NCBI GenBank assembly: GCA_026182355.1
Contig: JAPFBL010000034.1
Coordinates: forward strand, 2,612,501-2,676,500
Direction: 5' to 3'
DNA length: 64,000 bases
Origin: Hermatobates lingyangjiaoensis
Lineage: Eukaryota > Arthropoda > Insecta > Hemiptera > Hermatobatidae
Part shown: piece after piece, positions 1 through 14,223 of the stretch
How positions within the stretch are numbered: position 1 is the stretch's first letter
How the letters are laid out: each line of letters opens with the position of its first letter
Position numbers and translations under genes: made by a program
Notes under the pieces: generated by a model
Database searches by the model: none
Told to the model about the DNA's origin: nothing
Seen by the model: only the letters and a program-made list of their open reading frames with translations

Positions 1-308
1 TATATTTTCATATGTATATGTATATTGTTACCTAATAAATAAATCATCAAAAATATTTATTTATCTTTCATTTATATTTATATGGGACCACCAGGAAACT
101 TGCAATCGTAAATTGGGTCGTGAATGAAAAAAATTTTAAGAAGCCCTGTTCTAAATCAAAGCTAATAATCGTAGTTGGTAATATTGAAAGTATATAAAAA
201 ATATGTACACCCAGAAAAGTTATCTATCTAAGAAAGACATTGTAAATCAGCTTATTTACTTTTGAATTGTTAGGTTTGTATAATTTTTGGTATCATTGTG
301 AGTTTTTT

Positions 309-1330
309 TCAGAATATAAAAACTGATTGATTTTTTTTTGTTAGGTGGGAGGAACAATCAACTAATCTAATAAGAATTTTGAATTGAATGTATTTAGGTA
401 TTTCAAATTCTGACCTTTTGACACTTTTATAGTTTTTATCTCCATTCTTTATAAGCCAGTTGGTCAGGGAGCCTCTGTTACTCTCAAACAATATTATTAT
501 TATCAACTTTAGGTTGTGAAACAACTGCATAATGGATTCTGCCAAACTTCTTTTTTGCGAGTGCCATTCTATTAGACTAAACTCCTCAAAACCACCCTTC
601 TCATAAGGTGTCTGTCTCCCAGGTATACTTTGGTCTTCATTCAGATATACACTGTTTGTTCATTGGATGTTTTATAAAATTCATAAAATTGATATTTCAT
701 CCTGTGATTAGATGCATTTGCTTTAAGCTGCTCCCAGAGATGATTTCAGCCTTTTTCGTTATTTTTGTTTACAGTTTATATTTCGGAAGCAATCTTCATA
801 CAGTAAAGTTTATCCCACATTATGGAACTGCTGGGCGATTCTGTTGTTATCTGAAACTCTCGAGTACTCGATTGTTCTACTCACGATAGATGTCAACTCT
901 CTATTTACATCATAAACATGATGAAAATGAAATCTTTTGGTGCAGTAGTCTTTTATCGCATTCATCATACATCAACATTCCTGTTTATATTGTTGATAAT
1001 GTTCTGAAACATAACATATTTTAGTTTTGTAGTGAATTTGGTCATCAAATGTTGGTGAATTTTTGTCAGATCAAATATATAGCAAAAATAGAGAGAAAAT
1101 TCCTTCTTTAATAACTTATTTATACCTTCTTGAACAATGTTTCGCACCCAGTGTATTAATTCCTTCCGTTGTTCATCTTTGTTTTACTGACGTGTTCTTA
1201 ATTTGTAGCTGGCAGCTCACAGTTTAAAAGCTGTAGTCATTCTTTTAGATCTTTGCTACTCTGTTACTTTCGGCGATCATGCATTTCTCAACGCTGTAAA
1301 TTTTGTAGAAGTTAAAATTGACTCACAGAC
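309..1330 (-). pseudogene. Decayed coding-like region, family not recognised
   Basis: On the minus strand an open frame of roughly 115 codons without an in-frame ATG runs from about position 660 down to 309. A second 60-codon frame lies at 1147-965. Short protein-like stretches are separated by stops and frame changes. I matched no conserved domain by eye. The composition is less AT-extreme than the flanks, which suggests an old mobile-element protein rather than random sequence. It could also be chance open sequence, since minus-strand frames stay open easily in T-rich DNA. Confidence 0.25.
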
Positions 1331-1560
1331 TATTGTTAGTATTTTTCGGTTCTCTTATTTTTTAAATTCATAATCTTTTTTCGTAAATTTGACCAAAACT
1401 TGTGAGATTGAAAGCCCATATTTGATCAATTAAATGTGTTTTTCTTTGTATATTGAAGTTTTTTTAAGTTTTAAATCCTATTTTAAGTGTAACATTAACT
1501 AAAATATATTGTACCCTGTGCAATAATCACTATTCTTCGACAAATGTTCCTTAAACAGTT

Positions 1561-1825
1561 AATTGAGCCGCTTATTTTGAAAGTGGCCTAATTCCATTTA
1601 TGTTAAAATCGAGATATTTAAGGGTTTGCGTTTTACAAAATTTAAAAATATTGTCATTTTATTTATCAACTAATTTTTGTTATAAAAATGCTTAGTAATT
1701 TTAAATAAATTTTGTACAATTTGCTGCAAAAGGTAAAGATAACGTAAAAATGTAATTATTTAAATAGCTAGCTAATTTTTTTTGGAAAATGGAATTAGGC
1801 CACTTTCAAAATAAACGGCTCAATT
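1561..1825. mobile_element. MITE-like element with 39-bp inverted repeats
   Basis: Positions 1561-1599 and 1787-1825 are inverted copies of each other: 39 bp with a single mismatch at the C/T after GAGCCG. They enclose about 187 bp of AT-rich noncoding sequence. No transposase is present. The arms begin AATTGAGCCG, and no convincing target duplication flanks them, so the superfamily is open. The short open frame starting at 1789 only reads through the right arm. Confidence 0.6.
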
Positions 1826-1995
1826 TCGAATCTACTTCGCTTACAACTTCAAATGATCAGAAGGCTAGCACAAATGTACTGCTAAGTCATGAATGCAAAA
1901 GCTTGTGCATTTTAACGAGACATGTCCCCAAATATACTTTTCCAGTTATATACAGTAGCGAATGTTATAATTACATAGAGGTAACACATAGGTAG

Positions 1996-3440
1996 AACTG
2001 ACACCTTACATATTTATTTCGATGAATCGTTTTGATGAGGAGAGAAGTGGTATAAGTTTGACGACATTCACAGGGATGTGTTGTTCTCGTGTACGGTTTA
2101 TTTGTTGTTCGTGTATATTGCTCTTGTATTATCCGTGGTTTTATTATTCATTTCTTCTTTTAGTTGACGTTCTTAAATTATATTATGGTGAGCAAAACAG
2201 ATAACTAAAGACTCCTATACTTTATTGAAACTCTCACTAAATTATCTTTTTTCTATTTATGTCATAGCAATACATTTCGTTTGTCACTTGATTTATACAA
2301 GCATGTAAGTACATTCTGTCCTTTCAGTTGTAAGATATTATCTTATCACTACCATTTCTATCTATCTTCTAAGGTAGAAGTTTCTTCTCCAAGTACCCAC
2401 CAGGAATACTTTCCCGTTTTCTGAAAGCCATACCAATATACATCGTACCAAATAGTTACTTATGGCACTAAACTCTTCTTTTTTTCAATTAATTTGTAGC
2501 ACCATGAAAAATAAATCCAAAATAATAAAGTTATGATAATAAGATATCTAATAGTTCATTGATACAGAGTCGAATTAGCGTTTTTTCTTAAATTTAAGTT
2601 TCTCATTTTCTCAAAATTTCGTTACAGTTTAGGTGGTTTTATAAATCTATTGCTATTGAATTTGTTACTGATGTGGTCGATTGAACTTCATTTTGGGGTT
2701 TCGTGGCAGTAATTCTGATGTTCCGGGTATTAAACCCCACACTTTTCTACTTGAGATTAAATAAATCTTTTCTACTAAACTCCCCAACACTTGCTGCTTT
2801 TCATTCACTAATAGTGATTATTTCTTATACTATTAGTAAAATTTCTTATAATTATTTATCTTATAATTTAACCCCTCACGAATATCTTAGTGTTTTTCAA
2901 TGAAACGCTATCAGCAGTTTGAGACGTGAAAATTCTCTGATTATGTTATTGCCAGCTGATATCAGTACCTTTGTCCTAATGATATGTGAAGTGTGGAATG
3001 AAATTATAAGAATATAAGGAAATTCTTAAGTTCATGCTTCAACTATCCCATTGTTTTATAATTTTTTTGTTTTACAAACGAAAACTATACCTTTTGTTTG
3101 TTATCTGAAGTAATGGTAACAACATTTTTCTTAAATACTGCTATGTTTGTTGTGCATTTGCAGGAATTCATATTCCGTATAGCAAGAATAATACGTTTAT
3201 ATGGTTTTTAATGTAACCAATATTTCAAACGAAGAGAGATTGTTTGCGGTGTCTTTCAGATGATTGAAGAGAGCTTTTCAGAAGCAGCTCTGTCCTCCAG
3301 GAGTATAGCACGGTCCATGTTGTCTTCCAATCATCCTTGACAACAAAGAATGGTTGAACATATTAACTTCACTCCAACATAATATGTTCTATATTGATTT
3401 TCACTTTTTAAAAAGTCCGTTTAATTCAAATTTCTACACA
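1996..3440. other. AT-rich sequence without a recognisable gene
   Basis: Only short chance open frames are seen. No repeat, RNA gene or splice-flanked exon could be supported. Confidence 0.5.
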
Positions 3441-3469
3441 CCAATATGTATATATATAATTGAAAGCAA

Positions 3470-3800
3470 GAGTTGTTTGCGAGTTACTCAGAGTTGTGAG
3501 AGGAAGGGGTAAGGTAAGTGTTTTGAGGTACAAGGTCTGAATCTGCTGGCTGTCTCTGGTCCCATTATCCTCGAGCATCCCCCGAAACTCGCTTGCTTCT
3601 CTCTTCCTGCCCCATTATATCACTCCCTTCTCCGCATCCACCCTTCGCCCGCCAGCTCTGATATATAGCTGCACCCAAATAAAGGCCTTCCACATTGACC
3701 GTGAAATCTTATGTCTCACCCACTGCCAGCCATTTATCAAACTTAACTAAACATAGCCGGGTAATGATTCATCCCTCCTGGCCTTCGCCTCTATACTACA
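3470..3800. other. GC-richer unique segment with splice-donor-like site
   Basis: This segment is richer in GC and pyrimidines than its surroundings. It contains a strong donor-like AAGGTAAGT at 3511-3519 followed by C-rich, low-repeat sequence. It could be a conserved noncoding element or part of a transcript, but no open frame of useful length crosses the donor and I assign no function. Confidence 0.2.
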
Positions 3801-5390
3801 CTCATCAGTTCTTATTGTACTTGCTAACCCAAATCTTCTATTATTACAAGCCCGCATTGCGTAAACAAATCATCAGAACGTTAATAAAATCAGACTGATC
3901 TCAGTCAATTAATATTATTTAAATAATCAAATCAAATTTACACACCGAATAAACATTCTAACAGAATTAATTTTTTCAGAACTGTCTTTTTAGGGTGCAT
4001 CAATTTTAAAGCGAAGTTAGATATTCTCAAATTTTAATATATTTTTATAATCCAACAAATTAAATATTTGTTGAAGCACTTTCATACACCTTCTATGTCA
4101 TTTGGTATTCTAAATGTTATATTATTTTTCAATATTTAAATATGAATAGAAAAAATATTACGTTACTACAGTTAAGTAAAAATAATGTTCTCCACATCCA
4201 CTACTTTATGAAAACAACAAAAATTAAAAGGTACTAATCTTTATCATGTTACATTGGCTGCTATTGAACGATGCATGTGGATTTTTTTTGTCTTTTCATC
4301 TATTACAACAATTGGTGTAACCTGAAAAAGAACACTCCTTGTTTGAAGCATAGTAATAACTTTATAAAATAATTTGAAGCCACCTAACAACTGGTGTTGC
4401 AACTTGTTGGTTATATTATTGTATTTCGACAGGAATATTACTTATTTAATATTCATTTCACCTCTTGCAACCCTTTATTTCTCTTTCTACATTACTTTTA
4501 TTAAAATAAAGTTTAGTTATCATGAAATATTTGATCTCGAGATTTTTACAAAGACTTTTTTTGATGTTTGATAGATAATTTCAGTGTGTGTTTGAATGAG
4601 AGAGATAAATAATATCGTACAAAAAATGAAAAATCTACCCTTACTCGTTTTAATAAACTGTATAGAGAAATGTGTCAAAGGATGACCGGAGAAATGGTTA
4701 CATGCGCTACTTTTATTATGGAAAAGTTATTAAACATTTTTCTTTTAGAAGATTTTATCAAAAAAGAAAACAAATGTTTAGAATGCACATTTTAAAATAC
4801 ACAACTACAAAATGAAAATTACTCTTTCTGAGATAAAATTTAAAAAAATAATCAACTTGATCATTAATGGTTTGTGCTGTATATTGCTAGATAAAATGGC
4901 CATTAGACAATATTCTACAGGTGTATCAAATTGATTACAGTTGATCGCCTCGATTTCAAGCAAGGGGCTCTGGTCTTGTATACTTATGAATGGAGAAATA
5001 ATAGTGTAACCAGAAAAATAGTTTCACTCTCATGTCATGTCATTTCTCTGTAGGGTAATGCGGCAGTGGACAGACACGCATGTTTGTAGCCTAAAATAGC
5101 TCCTTCTAGGCCTGAAGCCTTTTCGCATCTCACACATCACGTGGGGTTAGAATGGATGTCAACGGAGGAAAATAAAAGATAACTATAAAAACAGGATTTT
5201 AGTTGGATCAGCTCATTCAACTGGAACATAAATTTTTATGAAAATTAGTAAAATTCATTTTCAGCATTTAAATATATAACTAGATATCGATCTTTGTAAT
5301 ACTACATAAACAAGCTTTAATCAACATAAAAGGAATAAAACAGTCTATATCAAAAAAGTATTGACAACATTTTGCTAACTTTTGACAACA
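3801..5390. other. AT-rich sequence, nothing recognised
   Basis: No coding, RNA or mobile-element signature could be supported here. Confidence 0.5.
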
Positions 5391-5395
5391 TTGTA

Positions 5396-6148
5396 CAGTG
5401 GAACCTCTACATACGAGATTAATTCCTTCCCGGATCGTGCTCGTATCTAGAGCGAATTTTTCCCATAAGAAATAACTGAAAACCAATTAATTTGCTCCCG
5501 GCCTCCCAAAATCATTCAATTTAACTCTAAATAACTATGAACACATCTTCCTAAAGTTACTACAAAACTAACTACACACTAAAAACATATTCAAATAGTA
5601 ACTGAACATAACAAAACAGTAATAAGATAAATAAGATGATATTAACGAAATAAAATGCGAGTTTATTATGAGCATTTATTATGAGCACTTCCATTTAAAA
5701 TTAATGTTAACTCTATGAAAAACTAAATTTTTTTAAGGCAATAATTCATTTATGCACTTTTTTCTGCTTTTTTTTTGCTTTTTAACATTACTGTATCAGT
5801 TTTTACTTTTCTTCGCTTTCTTTTGCCCTTTTAGCTGGAATCGCAAGACTTTCACTTTCTATAGGTATTTTGAAGAAAAACTTATCCAAGGAGGTTTGTC
5901 TCTGCCTCCCTTTCAAAATGTTACGGAAATGTGTAAGGCAAGTGTCATTAAAAAGAGCTGTAGCTCGACTTAATATTGGTAAGCTACATAGGTTCCTAGT
6001 ACGACTAGTAGGTTCCTAGCGGAACCATCTGGAAATTCTCGTAACTTGGATTTTCTCTCGTATGTAGAGCAAGATTTTTGCTCGAATGACCTCTCGAGTA
6101 TCTCGAGTTTTTCGTAAGTAGAGTAGCTCGTATGTAGAGGTTCCACTG
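5396..6148. mobile_element. Tigger/pogo-type nonautonomous DNA transposon
   Basis: Perfect 22-bp terminal inverted repeats beginning CAGTGGAACCTC lie at 5396-5417 and 6127-6148, with TA duplications outside at 5394-5395 and 6149-6150. TIRs starting CAGT with an ACCTC block and TA targets are typical of the pogo/Tigger branch of Tc1-mariner. Both subterminal regions carry further copies of the CTCGTATnTAGAG core (for example at 5440 and 6058), as in Tigger ends. The interior is AT-rich and encodes no transposase, so this is a 753-bp nonautonomous copy. The 73-codon open frame inside shows no transposase motif. Confidence 0.8.
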
Positions 6149-6159
6149 TATATGGATGT

Positions 6160-7170
6160 CAGGCAATCGCCTAGAGATTAGTAATTTTCGTAAACTACAC
6201 CATGTACTAATAAAATAAAGTGTTATTTCTCTTTGTGGTAAGTGGTAATCTACATTGATAAATTTCAAATGTAAAGTTGCTTTTGAAAATGTGAAAATAC
6301 AGCGCAGTAAATAGTGTTTACCACTGGTACAAGTCCAGTGAGACTTCGTGTTTCAGTTTAAGAATATCTAAACCCTACTAAATCAATAATTCCAAGTTAG
6401 CTATTACTAATTAAATGTGTATTGTTATATTTTAATATCATATAACCATAATACTCATCAGCCAAGATTTTCATAATATTCGCAATAACATAATATACCA
6501 GATTATATATAACTTATTTTGCACCTTTGATGGTCCAAATATTTTAAGGCATTTCAATGTATATTATAAGTTGATTATTATTGCATGAACTAATGTCATA
6601 CACACGTTTATGTCTATGTTCCAAATAATTTTATAATGCATCACAATTTATATTTATGACACAGACTGCTGTTTCAGTTATAACTTCTATTAAATACCTA
6701 CCGACGCAATGTTTAAAATCAATCAGATTGGGTTTTCAACTAAAAGTTGGATCAGATATCAATCCCATCTATCGGTAGTAATAAAACAACGCTAAACCTA
6801 TTCCAACTAAACCCAGCGTTGTACACTTTAATTAACTCTGATCTCAATTTTAATTGCTTGGCATTGGGTCAATTTGTGCTGAATTCGCTCTTCTATTTCA
6901 ATCTATGATACCTTCATTAAACTTAATAGTTACCTCAATATCTACCTTTGAGAGGTAAAATATGTACAGAGCAGAGCTTTTTATCCGTTTTATGTTTCAC
7001 CAATCTGCAGTTGATGCTGACTTCTGCTAAAACACGAGGTTTTACAAACTAATTCACTAATGTCACTGTACCTTGATTTGTTGTCACTGTATCCATTGTA
7101 TACAATGCCAACGCTTTTGCCATGCAACATGACGATAGCTTGTGTAAATATTGGGAATTTATTATAAATA
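6160..7170. other. AT-rich sequence, nothing recognised
   Basis: No gene, RNA or transposon could be supported. Confidence 0.5.
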
Positions 7171-7174
7171 TAAA

Positions 7175-7178
<4 letters not shown>

Positions 7179-7213
<35 letters not shown>
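7179..7213. repeat. (TA)n microsatellite
   Basis: Uninterrupted alternating TA abutting a family A PLE-type terminus. A second (TA)n tract lies on the other side at about 7349-7368. Confidence 0.95.
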
Positions 7214-7216
<3 letters not shown>

Positions 7217-7348
7217 TATAAAAAGATTTCACATAAACACGGGAAATAACAATCCATGATCAAACCACAATAAGAAATGGGAAAACAAGACTAAGATCTT
7301 TCAACCGTAACAAGCCGTCTTCGTCAGGGTCAAAAACCCAGTTATAAC
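7214..7348 (-). mobile_element. Single family A PLE-type terminus between (TA)n tracts
   Basis: This is one arm of the terminal sequence found at both ends of the PLE at 44.5 kb. Here GATCAAACCACAATAAGAAA is followed by the complement of the hammerhead-like motif (minus strand, 7327 to 7299). The asymmetric tail with the CACGTGTTTATGTG-type block lies on the low-coordinate side. Both edges are (TA)n, consistent with insertion into a TA microsatellite. Confidence 0.65.
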
Positions 7349-7374
7349 ATATATATATATATATATAGAAGAAC

Positions 7375-7470
7375 AAAACAATCTACAACTCACATAGAAA
7401 ACCAACACACATTTTTGAGACCAACAGATACATACACAAGGTTATTTTGTAATGAGAGTTGTAAAGTATA
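7375..7470. repeat. Family D repeat fragment
   Basis: This segment is the inverted counterpart of about 41620-41700, inside the family D hairpin element. Shared blocks include ACAATCTACAACTCACATAG and GAGACCA. It is a terminal fragment without a hairpin partner. Confidence 0.55.
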
Positions 7471-8655
7471 CTCTGGATATATATTTATATTTAAACTACA
7501 TTGACAAAAAGAATACACTTATATAAAACAGATTTAAATACAAGAAATCATTGTCTTACTTCATCTATTAGCTTCCATGTTTGGGTTTTTTGGAATTCTG
7601 TGATCTTTCAAGAAATAAAAGAGGATTTACGATGCAAGGGGGTTTTAAATAATTATGATTTACGGTTTTTACAGTGCTAAGTGAATTTCATTATTTTTCG
7701 TCCTGTCATGGATCTATTCTATAATTTTTTTTCTGTTTTCACGCAATTTTACTAATAGTAATTTAAACATAATTTCTTAAATTATTTTCGAAAAATTCGT
7801 ACTTTGTAACTTGTAGCACATGCAATGAACTTTATTACTGTTGTTGTTATTTTTTTTTTTTAAGTTTTTACTCTGTAATATTATGCTATCAAAACTATCA
7901 AGTTATAACCTGTGAAAACCAAACAGAAAAAAAAATTGAGAGAAAGTTAGTTTTTAAAAAAAAAAATTAGCTAACAAAGAAGTTTAGATTTGGAGGTGAG
8001 TGTAAGATGAGAGGAAGAGAAGGAGGTATTTTATTGTCTTGAAGAGAAAAGTAATAAGGAGCCGGGTTCTTAAATGGGTATAGGACCTGCGGACGCAGCC
8101 TTGCTATTGTTGGACCAGGCAAGTTCTCACAGAGACCCTGGGAAAAACGTCCTCCATTAGAAGCGCTGCTAACTGTACCTCTCACACCGCTCTATCACTA
8201 TGCCAGCTTCCCTTCCAATTTCAATATATTCTCCTTCGTCTAGATTTTCAATTAACATTCTTTTACAAGGATTGATACAATTATTGTATTACTTTGATTG
8301 CTGTATGGGAAATAATACTTTTTAACTTCTATAGTAATGAAAACGGAAATTACCTACTCGAAGAAGCGGTTAATTTGAAAGTAAGGTAACGAAATCTTTA
8401 AAACTTGTAAAGCAGAGGTTTATGAAAGTAATTTCCTAAACTGTGAAAGATTTCAATCATGATACTTCATTCATATAATTTCTGCTTGAATTTGGGAGGA
8501 TAATGCGCTTACCTTATTAAGAAATCTTGAAATTCGACAGAATAATACTGCTTTTTATATTTACTAAATACAATACAGTTTTCTGACACAATGGAACGTA
8601 TTAGTTGTGAAATCAAGATTTTAACAAAGTAATACATTCGCGCATTACTAAATAA
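7471..8655. other. Mostly unrecognised; GC-richer unique patch at 8000-8215
   Basis: Most of the stretch is AT-rich with nothing recognised. Positions about 8000-8215 are distinctly GC-richer and carry a 72-codon open frame on the minus strand (8185-7967). That frame shows no domain, signal peptide or splice context that I can defend. It may be a conserved noncoding element or an isolated exon fragment. Confidence 0.25.
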
Positions 8656-8850
8656 ATGATCAAACCACAGTAAGAAACGGGAAAACAAGACTAAGATCTT
8701 GAGTCAAACCCAACAGTTAGGTTTTTGACTCTGACGAAGACCACCTGTTACGGTTGTAAGATCTTAGTCTTGTTTTCCCATTTTAATATTGTAGTTTGAT
8801 CATTGATTATTGGTTCACGTGTTTATGTGAGATTTTTTATTATTAAATAA
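8656..8850 (+). mobile_element. Family A hairpin element
   Basis: Inverted arms at about 8658-8700 and 8758-8802 carry the family A end sequence (GATCAAACC...GACTAAGATCTT) head-to-head. The right arm is followed by the asymmetric tail CACGTGTTTATGTGA. A hammerhead-like motif begins with CTGACGA at 8731, but its downstream GAAA is mutated to GTAA and stem II is damaged, so this copy looks dead. The left arm lacks the motif, so the hairpin is asymmetric. Confidence 0.65.
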
Positions 8851-8879
8851 ATGTATTATGATGTACTTAGTCAATGTAA

Positions 8880-10700
8880 TATGATATAAATTTACCAAAA
8901 CATCCCTTCTACGACTTTAGTAAACATTTTGTTTACTAATAAAACGAAACTATTATTATGAAATTTTGAGTTTTAACCATAATATAATTCTCATTCCTCA
9001 TAGAATATTTGGTTAGACACAGCAGTGTTCCCTCATTATTAAATTGTGAATTTACCAAAATATAGTCATTTAGTATTATAGAACAACATTTATACACGTA
9101 ACGGAAACTTTTTATTATAAACTATTGTGTTTATCCATAATAATACTCTCTCTAGATTTTGAAATATTCATTCTGCCAACACAAAGGAACTTTCTTATTA
9201 CAACATAATGATTTTGCTACAACTTTATTCGAACTAACCCCATTTACTTTGTGAAATATTTAATATGTTTACTTACATAATATCATTTTGTTTATTAAAT
9301 CAATGAAACCTTGACTTTGTTAGTTTAATACATCAATACCAGTATAAAATATGAGGATTTCCAGTTTGACTGAAGATCTTATCATAAAATACTACATTTA
9401 TTTCTGGAAAATGCTCAATATATTCATATGTGTTTTTGTTTTCATAAATTATCGCGCTTTTAATCTGAGAGAGGTGTTACATGATCCAAGAGCCTTTGTT
9501 AGAATAAAATCATGTTTTTTTTCAAAATAGTAGAAAATTTTAATGATTAAATGTTCATTTGAACGATATAATTGAATGTTCTTATCACAATGTTATCAAA
9601 ATATTAATGTTTGGAATATGAAATACTTATTTTCCTTATATAAAGGAGTTTGCTATTATAAAGTCTTAAGTTCACCAAAATGTTACTTTATCTAAGTTAT
9701 GAAATAATCCGTTTAGTTAAATAATGAATGTTTTTCACTATGAAATCACGTGTTTGAAAAAATAGGGCTCATTGCACAATATGAAGTATTCAGTTACCAA
9801 CATAATAGAATTTTTTTATTCTGAACACTGGAAAACATAAAAGCAGTCGTTCATACAGATTATAATTTTATTTGACTACTATAATGAGTCTCCTTCATTA
9901 TAAGATATTGAATTTAGCAAAATAATATTCACTCCATATTCATAAATTGTAATTTTACCAGTACAAAGTGGCTTTTACTTAGTACAATATGAAATTTGGG
10001 ATCATAATTCATCTTTCGATTATAAAATGTATTGAGTTTTCTAAGATAATTCTAGTTCTACACTTAGCAGTATCAGAGTGATAATGCAGTACCACTTGAC
10101 GACTGAAAGACAGTATGTCTCATATAAAAGGATATTAAATTAGACAACCTAATGTATTTTACTTATAAAGTTATAAAAGCTCTTTCATTTTTTTTTCTTT
10201 CTTGATTATTGAATCTTAATTTTGATAAACTACGTACGCTTTAGTATTAAAATGGAGTTTATTGATTCAATGCTACTTTTGCATTATAAAAGGCTTGATT
10301 TATGAGTAATTTGTGCGTTTTGAATTTACATGTAGGAAAAATATATTAATAATAAAAAATATTAATAAATTAGATAAATAACAGATAGATAAGTAAATAT
10401 CTTATATTTACATATAAGATAAATATATGTTGCCTTGATGAAATAAATTCTACCACATTCTTCAAAACAGAGCCATCTTGACTATGCGGTCGTGAAAGGG
10501 AATTCAGCGTTTTAAAAAACAAAGCTCTATACTACATAATAATGAGTTAGAAACCAATGCGACCTCCATATTGTAAATTTATTAATTTACCAGAATTATT
10601 TGATCTTTTACATTTAAATTTGTATTTTATACTTCGTAATCACAAAACAAAATATGTTCAGTTAAACAAAATTAATTTCAGTAACAATAAAAATCCTAAG
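8880..10700. repeat. Old, strongly diverged tandem repeat (about 40 bp)
   Basis: A phrase close to ATTATAAAATATTGAATTTA followed by CCAAAATAAT recurs many times with heavy divergence. Near 9896, 9935, 9978 and 10018 the spacing is about 40 bp, and similar phrases appear from about 8890 to 10600. It reads like an ancient minisatellite eroded by mutation. No gene is present in this 1.8 kb. Confidence 0.35.
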
Positions 10701-11098
10701 AAAAATACTTGTAAATATTGAATTATATAAAAGTAAAAAAAAAATTGCGTAAAGTTGTTTGAGTTATTATTTTGGTAACACAGAAGAGGTATTATGTTAA
10801 CTTGAAAGGGGAATAATAAAACGTTCCCTTTCAAGAAGAATGGCTCAATAAAAATTTTGCAACACAATAATGTTTAATTTTAATATAAGTGTTTATAAAT
10901 TATTACTTATAAGAATAAAACATTTTACAAACCAAGGATCTAATATTTTAATGTATTATATGTTCTTGAAATATTGAATTCATTCAAAATATAGATACAA
11001 ATCTGAAATTCATAGGTAAGTATAAATCTCAAAACTGATTATCAGTATGACCATGTGATGAGATATTTTTTGGAAGTGTTTTTTTTTTGTAGTGAGTT

Positions 11099-11700
11099 TA
11101 ATATAATATATGTAATGTTGACGTTCTTTTAGTGAAATGTTGATATAAAGTTGTACAGAGTATTGATTTCTAGAGATAAAACATTTTACTTAACACCAGT
11201 AAAAGAATATTCATTGACTGATTTTAGAAAAAAAAAATTATTAAAAATTTATAAAGGTAAATTTACTTTGCTTATATTTTTAAAGGTGAATATGTGCAAA
11301 CTGTTATCGCTAGATGTTTGAAAAAAAAACAACTATTCTTCTAATATCCATTCCATAGAATTTTTGAATTATTTTGTTTTATATCTTTGATTTTTACGCA
11401 TATGGTGTGAATTCATTCAAAAGTGGGTACATGTGACTTTTTAAAAAGTGATTACCCATTATATAAATAAAAATTTATATTATCTAACTATAATAATTAT
11501 TATTAAAATTATAAAATTACAATATTATAAATTATTGCATATAATATATGTAATGTTGACGTTATTTTAGTGAAAAAGTTGATATCAAGTTGTACAGAAT
11601 ATTGAATTTTAGAAATAAATCTTAACACCACGTAAAGAATATTCATTGACTGGGTTTAGAAAATAAAAAATTAAAATTTGAACTTTCTTTGGTAAAATTA
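11099..11700. repeat. Direct duplication of about 150 bp
   Basis: Positions 11099-11250 recur as 11537-11700, offset about 438 bp. Shared blocks include ATATATGTAATGTTGACGTT, AAGTTGTACAGA and GAATATTCATTGACTG. The copies differ by substitutions and small gaps. The sequence between is AT-rich low complexity. Confidence 0.7.
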
Positions 11701-12130
11701 CAAAAAAGCATTGTAATAATTATATTATAATTATTAATTATATTTAATTAATTTAATTGTTTATAATATAATTAATTACGATAATTATTTAATTAAAAAT
11801 CAATTAAAAAACCTACACATAAAGTTTTAAAGGTCTGTCCACTCTCCTGTCTGTTATTCACATACAAAACTATTGAGATATCAGACCACTCCCATCTTCT
11901 TCCATGTAAACCTCTTTTAATTGGATTCAATGTGTTGTACGTGTGTTTTCAATTAAATCAAAATAACATATAATTTTGAATTTTTTCAGAAGGTTCTGAC
12001 CCTCAATAACAAACCTTTCTAAAGGTTACCTTTGGGGAGTAGGTACTATTTGCTCTGTCTTTTTAGAATCTTGGATAAGTATGGCTTAAGTTCAATCTAA
12101 ATAACAGATTTTTATGAAGTTTTAAGATTT
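11701..12130. other. AT-rich sequence, nothing recognised
   Basis: Simple AT-rich stretches; no feature supported. Confidence 0.5.
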
Positions 12131-12131
12131 T

Positions 12132-12352
12132 AACGTAGTGCAATCAACTATTATGTGGTATTACCTCATTGCAGAGTAAACAAAGTTAATGAAATAGTCT
12201 TCAGATATAGAAGTTTAATAATATAACCAACGTGTAACCAACATTTTAGATTTCTTCTTCAAACATAAACCAAGGAAAAAGAACACTAAATTTTTGATAC
12301 GCGTTGTTAATATTATTAAACTTCTATATATGGAGACTCTTTAGGGCGATTC
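12132..12352. mobile_element. Diverged family C PLE-type hairpin
   Basis: This is an old copy of family C, whose arms contain the phrases GTAGTGCAATCA, TTATGTGGTATT and TATGGAGAC. The left arm, with the flanking phrase, begins near 12132. The right arm (CGCGTTGTTAATATTATTAA, then TATGGAGACTC) ends near 12340. The RNA-like motif is eroded. Confidence 0.5.
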
Positions 12353-13681
12353 TTTCTGACTCCCTTCTAAACTTTATGTTTAGAAATGTATATATGTATT
12401 CTGTTCATTTATTAAAAGAACTTGTTAATATCAGTTTAGGACTTTCACACTGTTCAAAAAATGGGACTAAAAGTTGATGACTTTAAACCATATTTCAAAC
12501 AATTTACATATTCAATCAGAATTTTAGAACTGTCATTTGCTTTATTTTTGTACTTAATTTGACAGGGATTTTACGATATTTTAAGGATTCATTCTTTTTA
12601 TAGATATTTCAGTAGTTTTACCATAAGAGTCATGGAGTCCTATAAACAATTTATACAATATTCAAAAACCCATGATTATTAATTATAATTAAATCATAAT
12701 TTAAAAATAATGCTGCTTTTATAATAATAAAGTAATTAGTGATATTTCATTTCTGTCAGTTTTGAGTGTATCTGATTGTAGTATGGTTGTCTGAAAATTG
12801 ATGTACTCCACATAAATTTGTTGTACTTACTTCTTTGTAATGAAGTTTAAATTTATATTTATCTTGTTTGATTAAGTTACATGAAATGTAGTAACACAAA
12901 AATATTACAAATAAATAATAATTATGTTTGGAGTCATGAAATGTTATTTGAAAATGATTGTTATACCTCGGCCGTGTAGACTACCCTGATAGCACTCTAT
13001 CATATTTTATTTAATAAATAGACTATTTTCCTCTGTTTTCATATTAACTTAATTATAATACTGTCACTCATTAACCTCTGTACAGTTATAGCTAAAAAAA
13101 AAATTTGCAATCTGAGATTACTGGCTAAAAATACCATTTCAATTAGAACGGTCTGATTTATTTTCAAATTGGAGGAGGGGTAGGGGATGATTGAACGCTT
13201 TCAAACAATAAACTCCCATACACATTGTTCAATTTCCCTTTGATTAATGAAATGTGAGATCATCTTTTCACTTGTAATAATGTATTCAGTCGAATAAATC
13301 AATATATTATTAGTATAATTAAATTTATAGTATTACTTACTGACATGTGATCCTTAACAGAAACAATTCATCAATAATCCATTCAAATTTCTGGAATATT
13401 ATACATTTGGTTCAAATTTCCCTAATGAGTTGTTCCTAACAGTGTCAAAATTTAAATGGAATTGAACATTAGATATAATAGAATCATTATAGAGAGAAAT
13501 GCTAAATTGTTATGTATGAGATATTTAGGTATGTTATATCTAATATTACCACGAACAATATAAAAAAAATACTTACAGTTTTATATATGTGGTCAAAAAC
13601 GAAGAGTAGTAAAACACAAGAGAAGATATACACTTACTAATTAACTCATATTTATGGATAATCCATAAAAATATATATATA
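12353..13681. other. AT-rich sequence, nothing recognised
   Basis: No gene, RNA or transposon could be supported. A GC-richer patch near 13150-13210 has no identifiable content. Confidence 0.5.
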
Positions 13682-14223
<542 letters not shown>
